Part shown: piece by piece, positions 8,344 to 15,349 of the stretch
How the letters are laid out: every line of letters starts with the position of its first letter
Numbering within the stretch: the first letter of the stretch is position 1
Assembly: GCF_000722545.1 (NCBI RefSeq)
Contig: NZ_JNVM01000064.1
Location: forward strand, 1-34,602
Direction: 5' to 3'
Source: Paenibacillus tyrphae
GTDB taxonomy: Bacteria; Bacillota; Bacilli; Paenibacillales; NBRC-103111
Length of the DNA: 34,602 nucleotides
Program-made: the position numbers and the translations under genes
The notes under the pieces: model-generated
Databases searched by the model: none
What the model saw: the letters and a program-made list of their open reading frames with translations, nothing else
Told to the model about the DNA's origin: nothing

Positions 8344-8372
8344 TATCATCATCCTTTGCTATTTTTGTTTAA

Positions 8373-8405
8373 ATGCAATATATCGCATGTGTATATTTAA
8401 TTCAA
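8373..8405 (-). promoter_or_regulatory. Promoter and GntR operator copy in front of the gntR fragment
   Basis: ATGCAATATATCGCAT at 8373-8388 is identical over 16 bases to the operator upstream of the intact gntR (34272-34287). The minus strand has TTGAAT (8405-8400), 17 bp, then TATATT (8382-8377), the same promoter architecture as at the intact gene, with the operator covering the -10. Transcription would run through the gntR fragment into the methyltransferase gene at 8149. Confidence 0.7.
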
Positions 8406-8579
8406 GGGTTATTTTTGAGAGAGATTCCTTGAATCCAAAAGCTGTCGTCAGCAACACCTCAGAGGCAACCAAATAAAGTTCCGACTCAAGCATTGGGAGA
8501 ACTCGACAAAGGTGGGAAAATAGCCCCGACCGGTTAGAGGATCAAGAGATGGCTGTATTGTCTCTTCACCTTCCCATAT
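8406..8579. other. Non-coding stretch with nested inverted repeats, origin unclear
   Basis: No convincing gene is seen. One plus-strand frame is open except for a single stop near 8478, giving two short peptide-like stretches that I do not recognise. Nested inverted repeats are visible: TGGGAA (8513-8518) with TTCCCA (8571-8576), and inside them AAGAGA (8544-8549) with TCTCTT (8561-8566). It may be a decayed gene or mobile-element end at the border of the AT-rich islet. Confidence 0.35.
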
Positions 8580-8627
8580 AAAAAAGAGGACGTTCCCGCG
8601 CATTTTCGCAGCTTGGGATTCGTCCTC
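8580..8627 (-). terminator. Rho-independent terminator of the PTS operon
   Basis: GAGGACG (8586-8592) pairs with CGTCCTC (8621-8627), with extra CCC/GGG pairing inside. On the minus strand the stem is followed by six Ts (8585-8580). It lies 46 bp downstream of the Enzyme I stop, closing the nine-gene PTS operon. Confidence 0.8.
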
Positions 8628-8672
8628 AAATTAATCTTTCTACAGTTTTCACAACAAGCCGACGCTCAAATC

Positions 8673-10412
8673 CTACAGCTCCGCCCGGAAACGCTCCAGC
8701 TCGCGGCGCACTTCGGCCGCGATAGGAAGCTGCAGCCACTGCTGCGCCCGCTCCCGGCACGTCTCGGCGCTCAGCTGAACGAGCGCGCGCTTCACCTTCG
8801 GCAGCGCTCCCGTTTCCATGCTCCACTCGTCGAGACCGAGCCCGAGCAGGAGGGGCGCCGCGAGGGGATCACCGGCCATGCCGCCGCACATCCCCGTCCA
8901 CTTGCCATGCCGGTGGGCGGCTTCGATCACCCGGCGAATCAGCTCCAGCACCGCCGGGTGGAAATAATCGTACAGCTCCGCGACCTTCTCGTTCATCCGG
9001 TCGACGGCCAGCGTGTACTGGACGAGATCGTTCGTCCCGATGCTGAAGAAATCGACCTCGCGCGCAAAGCTGTCGGCCATCACCGCCGTGGACGGAACTT
9101 CGACCATAATGCCCAGCTCGATATTCCGGTCGAAATCGACGCCCTCGCGGTCCAGCTCCTCCATCGCCTCGTGCGCTGCCCCTCTCGCCCTTCTCCATTC
9201 GTCCATACTGGAGATCATCGGAAACATGATCTTGACGCTGCCATGCGCGCTGGCCCGCAAAATCGCCCGCAGCTGCGTTCTCAGCAGCTCGGGACGATCG
9301 AGGCCGATCCGAATGGCGCGGTAGCCGAGAAACGGATTCGCCTCCTTGGGCAGCTCCAGCGCGGGAAGCTCCTTGTCTCCGCCGATGTCCAGCGTACGGA
9401 TGATGACGGGACGGCCTGCCATCGCTTCCGCGACGCGCCGGTATGCCCCATATTGCTCTTCCTCGTCTGGAAGCCGCGACGCGCCCATGAACAGAAACTC
9501 CGTCCGGTACAGCCCGATGCCATCCGCACCGGCTTCCGCAGCCGCCTCGGCCTCTGGAACGGTGCCGATATTGGCGGCCAGCTCCACCCGCCGGCCGTCT
9601 GCAGTTACCGCCGGGCGAGAGCGGAATGCCTCTAGCTCGTCCTGAAGCGCACGCTCCCGCTCCTGCAGCTCCGACGCCTGCCGGAGATAAGCGTCCTCCG
9701 GGTTGCGGACGCATAAGCCTGCGCCACCATCAACGACCAGCGTCTCGCCGTCCCGAACGGCATCCAACGCGTCGCCTGCGCCGACGACCGCAGGAATGCC
9801 CAGCGACCGGGCCAAAATCGCCGTATGCGACGTCTTCCCGCCGACCCGCGTGACGAAAGCCAGCACGACGCGCGGATCGAGCTGCACCGTATCCGACGGC
9901 GCCAGATCGTCGGCGACCAGAATCACAGGCTCATGAAGCTCCGAGAGCCGGACCGCAGTCCCTCCGCGCAAGCTGGACAACAAGCGGCCCCCGATGTCCC
10001 GGATATCCGCCGCCCTCTCCCGCATATATTCGTTTGCCATGCTTTCCAGCCGCGCCGCGTAAAATTCGGTGACCTCCCGGACCGCCCGAGCCGCCGATAC
10101 ATGCAGCTCCGCGACCTTCCGCTCCATCGCCGGATAAAATTTGGGATCATCCAGAAACCGCAGCTGTCCCGCAATAATCCCGGCCTTGTCTTCACCAAGC
10201 GTCCGCTTCGTCCGCTCCACCATAGCTTGCAGCTCCGACGCGCAGGCCTCCTTCGCCTGACGCAGCCTTGCCGTTTCCGCGGCCAACTCGTCCGGACCGA
10301 TGCTTTCGCGCTCCGGCTCCATGCCTGCCGCCGGTCCCGGCGAATACCGCAGCGCGCTTCCGATCCGCACGCCTTCCGACACGCCGATGCCTGAAATCCG
10401 CTGCTCCCTCAT
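8673..10412 (-). CDS. ptsI: PTS Enzyme I (phosphoenolpyruvate-protein phosphotransferase)
   Basis: A full-length 579-residue Enzyme I that autophosphorylates from PEP and passes phosphate to HPr. The active-site His196 lies in GGKTSHTAILARSLG. The PEP-binding barrel shows LDIGGDKELP, the RIGLDRPELLRTQLRAI segment, MFPMISS and VEVPSTAVMAD, then SIGTNDLVQYTLAVDR and the catalytic Cys509 in GMCGGMAGD. The ATG at 10412 overlaps the HPr stop (TGATG), so the two are coupled; a GTG one codon earlier is possible. As the last gene of an ascorbate-type PTS operon, it is probably a dedicated second Enzyme I besides the general one; that is inference. Confidence 0.92.
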   Translation of the reverse strand: MREQRISGIGVSEGVRIGSALRYSPGPAAGMEPERESIGPDELAAETARLRQAKEACASELQAMVERTKRTLGEDKAGIIAGQLRFLDDPKFYPAMERKVAELHVSAARAVREVTEFYAARLESMANEYMRERAADIRDIGGRLLSSLRGGTAVRLSELHEPVILVADDLAPSDTVQLDPRVVLAFVTRVGGKTSHTAILARSLGIPAVVGAGDALDAVRDGETLVVDGGAGLCVRNPEDAYLRQASELQERERALQDELEAFRSRPAVTADGRRVELAANIGTVPEAEAAAEAGADGIGLYRTEFLFMGASRLPDEEEQYGAYRRVAEAMAGRPVIIRTLDIGGDKELPALELPKEANPFLGYRAIRIGLDRPELLRTQLRAILRASAHGSVKIMFPMISSMDEWRRARGAAHEAMEELDREGVDFDRNIELGIMVEVPSTAVMADSFAREVDFFSIGTNDLVQYTLAVDRMNEKVAELYDYFHPAVLELIRRVIEAAHRHGKWTGMCGGMAGDPLAAPLLLGLGLDEWSMETGALPKVKRALVQLSAETCRERAQQWLQLPIAAEVRRELERFRAEL

Positions 10413-10681
10413 CACGCTTCACCGAACTTGCTTTCGATCAGCTCCGCCAACGCCTGCAGACATTCCTGCTCGTCCGGGCCACTGACTTCCAAAGCAATAC
10501 GAGCACCTTTCTCCAGCCCAAGAGTCATCAGGTCCAGCATGCTTTTTCCGTCGGCTTCTTCGCCGCTCTCGCTGCGCACCTTGAGGTCCGAGCGAAACTC
10601 ATTGGCCTTGTCTACGAACAGTTGGGCCGGCCGGACGTGAAAGCCTTGTTCGTTTCGTATGATTATCTCTTTCGTCACCAT
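10412..10681 (-). CDS. ptsH: HPr-type phosphocarrier protein
   Basis: An 89-residue HPr. The phosphoryl-accepting His15 lies in NEQGFHVRPAQLF. The regulatory serine is Ser47 in GKSMLDLMTLG, equivalent to Ser46 of Firmicute HPr, so HPr kinase control remains possible. AGGAGG precedes the ATG. The sequence around the serine (MLDLMTLGLEKGARI) departs from the usual IMGVMSLG, which fits an accessory carrier serving this operon. It sits between the SIS isomerase and Enzyme I and overlaps the latter by one base. Confidence 0.9.
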   Translation of the reverse strand: MVTKEIIIRNEQGFHVRPAQLFVDKANEFRSDLKVRSESGEEADGKSMLDLMTLGLEKGARIALEVSGPDEQECLQALAELIESKFGEA

Positions 10682-10730
10682 GCGGCATGCCTCCTAACCT
10701 ATAATGTTTATATATTTAATAGGATATTAA

Positions 10731-11465
10731 TTAGTTCAAAAGCGGGATGCGCTCCTTATACCGTTCGATCAGGGCGGCATTATGGCGGTCGGCCCCATCG
10801 ATGTTACCGCTTAGGAAGACCGGCGGCTGGAAGCCTCGCTCCGCCATCCGTTCGATGGCCGAAGCCAGCACGGCATTGAGCAGCGCCGCTCCGATCACCG
10901 TAGACGTCGGGGTGAACGGAATCGGAACGTCCGGATGGTTCAACACCGCATCGCCTTTGACCGCGTAATTGTTAAGGACCAAATCCACGGCATCGTACAG
11001 ATACTTGCCGCTCGTATGCCGCGAAGGCTGGCTTTGCGAATACTCCAGCGAGGTGATGCCGATCGTAAAAGCGCCTTTTTCCTTCGCTGCCAGCACGACA
11101 TCGACCGGAACCGGATTGCGCCCGGAGGTGGACAGCACGAACGCGACTTCGCCGGGACGGATGTCCTGCTCCTCCATAAACGTGCGGGCCAGTCCGTTCT
11201 GCCTTTCCAGCTCCGAGGAGCGAACCGCCCCTTCGTGCAGCATGAGCGGCTCCACGAAGATCGGCCGGATCGGGACTAAGCCGCCTGCGCGGTAAAACAC
11301 TTCCTCCGTCAAAATATGCGAATGGCCGCATCCGAACAAATGAACGACGCCTCCGCCAATGATGCAGTCGGCCGTCCGCTCCGCGGCTTGCCTCATGGCA
11401 GCCGTTTCGGTCGTTTCCACTTGGTTCAGCATGTGCCGGATATGATTGAAATATGTTTGGATCAT
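10731..11465 (-). CDS. SIS-domain sugar-phosphate isomerase/binding protein
   Basis: A 244-residue protein of the SIS fold (family formerly UPF0309, related to GmhA/MurQ-type enzymes). Visible motifs are GGGVVHLFGCGHSHI, the phosphate-loop pattern LSTSGRNPVPVDVVLAAKEKGA and ITSLEYS. The ATG at 11465 is chosen because it lies 22 bp after the creatininase stop with GGTGAAGG upstream; an ATG at 11519 would overlap the previous gene without a ribosome site. It probably isomerises, or removes a side group from, the phosphorylated sugar acid or amino sugar delivered by the PTS. The exact reaction cannot be read. Confidence 0.8.
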   Translation of the reverse strand: MIQTYFNHIRHMLNQVETTETAAMRQAAERTADCIIGGGVVHLFGCGHSHILTEEVFYRAGGLVPIRPIFVEPLMLHEGAVRSSELERQNGLARTFMEEQDIRPGEVAFVLSTSGRNPVPVDVVLAAKEKGAFTIGITSLEYSQSQPSRHTSGKYLYDAVDLVLNNYAVKGDAVLNHPDVPIPFTPTSTVIGAALLNAVLASAIERMAERGFQPPVFLSGNIDGADRHNAALIERYKERIPLLN

Positions 11466-11487
11466 AGCAGCCTTCACCTGCTTTTCT

Positions 11488-12225
11488 TCATAATGGTTGA
11501 TGCCGCTTCTTGGCATCATTCACGATTCGGGTCATCACATCAAGGCTCGTCTCCAGAATAGCCCGCCCTTTCTCCAAGGTGGCCAGCGTGGCGTCGCCGA
11601 GAACAGCGGTCGAAGTGAACGTCTCCCACGGGGTAGGCGTACAGTCGGCCTCCACGCCGATATCCGGGATGTCGCAGATCGCCCGGCTCATGTCGACATG
11701 CTCGCCAGCCATATAGAGCATATACGAGGTTTCAATCTCGCAAGCGTGAAAATACGAAGCATGACTGCTGGAAGACTCGCGGACCTGCGCCGTAATCTCT
11801 TTTACCCCAGGATAAAAGAAGTAATAAACCTTCAGCTCGGGCACCCGTTCCGTCAGTTTGCGGGCTGCTTCCTTTAAGGCCGTCGCGTTGCCGAGATGGC
11901 CGTTCAGCATCACGAAGATGCGGAAGCCTTGCCGGAACAAGCTTTCCCCGATATCGCTCAGCAATGCGATCAGCGCCTCGTTGGACACGTTGATACTGCC
12001 CGGAAAATTGCGCAGGCTCCATACTTGGCCGTAAGGCAGCGTCGGCAGCACAAAGCTTCCGGTCCGTTCGGCCAGCTTGGCCGCCAGCCGCTCCGCCAGC
12101 AGATTGTCCGTCCCGAGTGGAAGATGCGGCCCGTGCGATTCTACAGCGCCGATCGGCAGAATCGCAGCCTGCGCCCGGACGATTTTCTCCTTGACGTCAA
12201 ACGAATTTTCGTATTGCAGCTGCAT
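11488..12225 (-). CDS. Creatininase-family amidohydrolase
   Basis: A 245-residue metal-dependent amidohydrolase of the creatininase family. Likely metal and catalytic residues are Glu29, His31 and His34 (VESHGPHLPLGTD), Asp40, the NGH motif at 108-110 (LNGHLGN) and His160-Ala-Cys-Glu-Ile-Glu165. The family hydrolyses cyclic or linear C-N bonds in creatinine, formamidopyrimidine and similar amides. Its ribosome site (GAGGAGG) overlaps the stop of the phosphotriesterase-like gene 12 bp upstream, so expression is coupled. In this operon it suggests the PTS substrate carries an amide or lactam; that is inference. Confidence 0.85.
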   Translation of the reverse strand: MQLQYENSFDVKEKIVRAQAAILPIGAVESHGPHLPLGTDNLLAERLAAKLAERTGSFVLPTLPYGQVWSLRNFPGSINVSNEALIALLSDIGESLFRQGFRIFVMLNGHLGNATALKEAARKLTERVPELKVYYFFYPGVKEITAQVRESSSSHASYFHACEIETSYMLYMAGEHVDMSRAICDIPDIGVEADCTPTPWETFTSTAVLGDATLATLEKGRAILETSLDVMTRIVNDAKKRHQPL

Positions 12226-12237
12226 GGCCGCCCCTCC

Positions 12238-13230
12238 TCACCGTTTAAAGGCGAAGCAGTTCGCCGGATTCGTCACGAAAAACTTTTCCACCAGCTTATC
12301 GCCGTCGAACCCGGCCTTGTGCGCCTCGTCGATAAAGCGCGGTACCCATTTCGCAATGATATATTCCAAGCCGAGCCCGTAATCGTAGTGCTTGTAGTAC
12401 GTTTTCCGGGCCGTATCGCCGCTGATCAGGATCTGGTCCTCGTACCCTTTGCGCACCAGCCCCAGCAAGAGATGAATCCGTGTGCTCTCCGGCGCGTATT
12501 TGATTTTGGCAATGCCGTCGAAGCACAGATAAGCGCCGGTTTTCGCCATTTGCTCGTGGTAGTACGGATCGGGATTCCGGTCCATATGACCGAAGCTGAC
12601 GTACGCCAGATTCACGTTCTCGCTCCGCAGCAGCTCGATTTGCTCCAGCCCCATCGTGCCGACCTCCGTATGAGAGTGGACCGGCGCTTTCGTCTCGTGA
12701 TGCGCGCGGGCGACAGCTCGCAGCGTCTTTTCCTCCAGCGGCGTAATCCGGTTGTAGCCGGTGCCGAATTTCACTTGACCACCCTTGAACGGCGTACCTT
12801 CCAGCCCTTCCTCTACTTCGCGGATGACGAAATCCGCCAGCTCGTTGATGCTTTTCGCATCGATCCATTCGTAGTACGTATTGTAATTGCCGATGATCGG
12901 CTTCAGCTCTTCCTTCACTTTGGCGTTCCATAGAAAGCTTTTGTTGAAGCCGGCCGTGCCGACGATCTGAACGCCGGTTTCCTCCATGATGCTGTACACC
13001 GAATCGACGTCGCGACCGTAATCGACCGCTGTTGCGTCGATGATCGTTTGACCGCCGTGACGTTTGAAGTCCAGCACGTCCAGCTTCGATTTTTCCTTGT
13101 CATCCAGCAGCAGGTCATCTTCTCCCCGCTCCGCCCAGAAGGCCGGACGGCAAACGATATGCTCGTGGGAATACGTAAACCCGAGCTGTTCCTTAGGGAT
13201 GTCTCCACGCAAAGTCCGAACGAAACTCAT
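12238..13230 (-). CDS. Phosphotriesterase-family (COG1735) phospho-lactonase
   Basis: A 330-residue TIM-barrel amidohydrolase. The binuclear metal site is complete: His22 and His24 (SHEH), Lys154 as the expected carboxylated lysine (GQVKFGTGY), His187 (HSHTEVGT), His215 (FGHMD) and Asp272 (SGDTARKTY). Members of this family found beside ascorbate-type PTS genes, such as those in Mycoplasma, have been shown to hydrolyse pentono-1,4-lactone 5-phosphates. A sugar-lactone phosphate is therefore a better guess than an organophosphate. AAGGAGG precedes the ATG. It follows EIIC in the operon, where UlaG would sit in a classical ascorbate pathway. Confidence 0.88.
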   Translation of the reverse strand: MSFVRTLRGDIPKEQLGFTYSHEHIVCRPAFWAERGEDDLLLDDKEKSKLDVLDFKRHGGQTIIDATAVDYGRDVDSVYSIMEETGVQIVGTAGFNKSFLWNAKVKEELKPIIGNYNTYYEWIDAKSINELADFVIREVEEGLEGTPFKGGQVKFGTGYNRITPLEEKTLRAVARAHHETKAPVHSHTEVGTMGLEQIELLRSENVNLAYVSFGHMDRNPDPYYHEQMAKTGAYLCFDGIAKIKYAPESTRIHLLLGLVRKGYEDQILISGDTARKTYYKHYDYGLGLEYIIAKWVPRFIDEAHKAGFDGDKLVEKFFVTNPANCFAFKR

Positions 13231-13294
13231 CTCTCTGTGACCTCCTTATCGCGCCGCGGCCGGCGAACCGGCCGGGGCCGACTGGCGATTTTGG

Positions 13295-14590
13295 TTAAAA
13301 CAGCAGCTTCGCAAGAAAACTGATGATCGGCCCGATAATAAACATGTCAGAGTCTGCCGCCCACATGGCCGTATCCGGAATCGTCGAAGCGATGAAAAAT
13401 TTCACCATCGCGTACTGGCCCCAAGCGACAACGGTTGCGGTGACAAAGCCGGCGAGCACCGCACCGCGCGCTCCCCCGGTCGCGTTGCCGAAGACGCCCG
13501 CCGTAGCCCCATGGAAGAACAGGACGATCATCGTCGGCACGAAGATGTAAGCGACTGTGTTGCCTAGCACGACTAGCCAGATCAAGGCCCCGGCAAAAGC
13601 ACCCATAAACCCGAGAATGACGGCGTTTGGCGCATAAGGGAACGTAACCGGACAGTCGAGCGCGGGCTTCGCGCCGGGAACGATCTTGGTGGCGATCCCG
13701 TTAAACGCCGGCACCAGTTCGCCGATGAACATGCGCACGCCCATGAGAACGATTGCAATCCCGCCGGCGAACGTGAGCGATTGAAGCATCGCGTAGATGA
13801 TGAAGTTCTGCTCGCCCGCTTTGGCGACCAGCTCTTTCGCGCCCGGCGTATCTTTCAAGACGACGACGATCGCGCCGATCAGGAACAGCAGCCCCATGCT
13901 GAGCGCCGTAATGACGTTGGAGTCGCGCAGAAACTCGAAGCCCTTTGGCACCTTGATTTTTTCCGAGTCGTTCTCCTTGTTCCCGAACCACTTGCCGAGC
14001 AGCGCGCCAAGCAGCGCAACCGACGCCGACGTATGCCCGAGGGCGATGTTGTCGTTTCCCGTAATTTTGCGGACGAACGGCTGGGTGAGCGCAGGCTGCA
14101 GCGTCCAATACAGACCGAGAATAACCGATAGGAATAAGACCAGCTTGCCGAAAGAAACGTTGCCTGCCGAATGAACCACGATGCCCGCAAATACGGTCGA
14201 TGTCCAGAACATCATGTGACCGGTCAAGTAAATGTACTTGAACTTCGTGAACCGCGCGAGCAGGACGTTGATCAAAAAGCCGATGAACATCGCCAGCGTG
14301 ACCGCGCTGCCGAATTTGGAGTTGAACGTCTGCTGCCCCATGAATTGGCCGAGCGATTCGGCTTGCAGCCCGAACACTTCTTTCCACATCGGCTCGAACA
14401 CGTTGAGCGCATTCACGATGACGCCCGCTCCCGCTCCGATGATGAGGAAGCCGATGACGGCCTTGAACGTCCCGCTGATCACCTGGCTTGTCGTCTTTTT
14501 CTGAAGCAGGAGACCGACGAGCACGATGAATCCGAGCAAAATGGCCGGCGTACCGAAGACGTTGGTCGCTATCCAAAAAATGACTTCCAT
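13295..14590 (-). CDS. ulaA: PTS ascorbate-type EIIC permease (UlaA-like)
   Basis: A 431-residue, strongly hydrophobic permease with about 11 membrane segments, matching the UlaA/SgaT family in length and pattern: FGTPAILLGFIVLVGLLLQKK near the N-terminus, the GFLIIGAGAGVIV helix, and TGHMMFW..TVFAGIVVH. It transports and phosphorylates its substrate using the EIIA and EIIB encoded directly upstream. The substrate is ascorbate or a related sugar acid or lactone. A GGGGGA ribosome site lies upstream of the ATG. Confidence 0.9.
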   Translation of the reverse strand: MEVIFWIATNVFGTPAILLGFIVLVGLLLQKKTTSQVISGTFKAVIGFLIIGAGAGVIVNALNVFEPMWKEVFGLQAESLGQFMGQQTFNSKFGSAVTLAMFIGFLINVLLARFTKFKYIYLTGHMMFWTSTVFAGIVVHSAGNVSFGKLVLFLSVILGLYWTLQPALTQPFVRKITGNDNIALGHTSASVALLGALLGKWFGNKENDSEKIKVPKGFEFLRDSNVITALSMGLLFLIGAIVVVLKDTPGAKELVAKAGEQNFIIYAMLQSLTFAGGIAIVLMGVRMFIGELVPAFNGIATKIVPGAKPALDCPVTFPYAPNAVILGFMGAFAGALIWLVVLGNTVAYIFVPTMIVLFFHGATAGVFGNATGGARGAVLAGFVTATVVAWGQYAMVKFFIASTIPDTAMWAADSDMFIIGPIISFLAKLLF

Positions 14591-14610
14591 GTAAAATCCC
14601 CCTTTAAGGA

Positions 14611-14874
14611 TTAGATGGTGTCTTTCAATTTCTCTTTAATTTCGTTCAGATCGAAATAGTTGTTCACAATCACGATATTGGCGGAGTGCCCCTCCAGGCT
14701 TTGCGCCAGCTCGTTGCTGGTAATGATATGATCGGCGGCCATGCCGGATGCCGAAGAAACGTCCGTATGCTCCACATCCGCATTTACGCCCAGTTCTCTC
14801 AGCACGCTTTCCACGTTCATCCGCAAAATAAGGCTCGTTCCTTGACCTAAACCGCATACGCATAAGATTTTCAT
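14611..14874 (-). CDS. ulaB: PTS EIIB component (UlaB-like)
   Basis: An 87-residue EIIB of the lactose/ascorbate type. The N-terminal MKILCVCGLGQGTS carries the phosphocysteine, most likely Cys7 (family pattern VCGxGQGxS). The open frame extends upstream but the ATG at 14874 has AAGGAGG before it and gives the standard length. It overlaps the EIIA stop by four bases (ATGA), so the two subunits are translated together. Confidence 0.9.
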   Translation of the reverse strand: MKILCVCGLGQGTSLILRMNVESVLRELGVNADVEHTDVSSASGMAADHIITSNELAQSLEGHSANIVIVNNYFDLNEIKEKLKDTI

Positions 14875-15317
14875 GCTTCGTTCCTCCTTAAGATGATAGA
14901 TTCGATGTCTTCTGGGCTTCCGGCTTCTCTGAAGCACTGCACATGGTTCGGGTCGTTCAGAAGCAGCGTCAGCCTCCGCAGCAAAGCGATATGGTCGGCG
15001 TTGGAGGCCGAACCAAGCGCGAAGACCAGATCCACCGGATCGTTCGTTTGATGGCCGAACACCACCGGCTGTTTCAAGCGGACGAAAGCGACGGACGCCT
15101 CATGGACACCGTCCTCGGCTTTCGCGTGCGGCAAAGCGATGTGCGGTGCGAGCACAAAGTATGGCCCCTTGTCGCGGTACGCCTGCACCATCGCCTCGAC
15201 GTAGGAGGCGTCGGCCGCTCCCCCGCTGACGAGCAGCGAGCCTGCGACCCGAATCGCTTCCTCCGCCGATTGCACCTCCACATCAAGACCGATCAGTTCC
15301 CTTTCCAAAAATTTCAT
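14871..15317 (-). CDS. ulaC: PTS EIIA component (UlaC / mannitol-fructose type)
   Basis: A 148-residue EIIA_2-type domain. The phosphorylated His64 lies in PHIALPHAKAEDGV, followed by the family pattern LKQPVVFG..NDPVDLVFAL. The upstream extension of the frame is rejected: the ATG at 15317 has GGAGGAG before it and the protein then matches family length. It starts 32 bp after the regulator stop and overlaps EIIB by four bases. Confidence 0.9.
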   Translation of the reverse strand: MKFLERELIGLDVEVQSAEEAIRVAGSLLVSGGAADASYVEAMVQAYRDKGPYFVLAPHIALPHAKAEDGVHEASVAFVRLKQPVVFGHQTNDPVDLVFALGSASNADHIALLRRLTLLLNDPNHVQCFREAGSPEDIESIILRRNEA

Positions 15318-15349
15318 CCGTTTACTCTCCTCCCTGCTACGATTCCTTA

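Noticed and set aside
8613..9635. 340-codon plus-strand frame opposite Enzyme I
   Set aside because: Shadow of the high-GC third-position bias of ptsI; no family features.
11896..12933. 345-codon plus-strand frame opposite creatininase and lactonase genes
   Set aside because: Antisense to two genes with complete active sites; no ribosome site.
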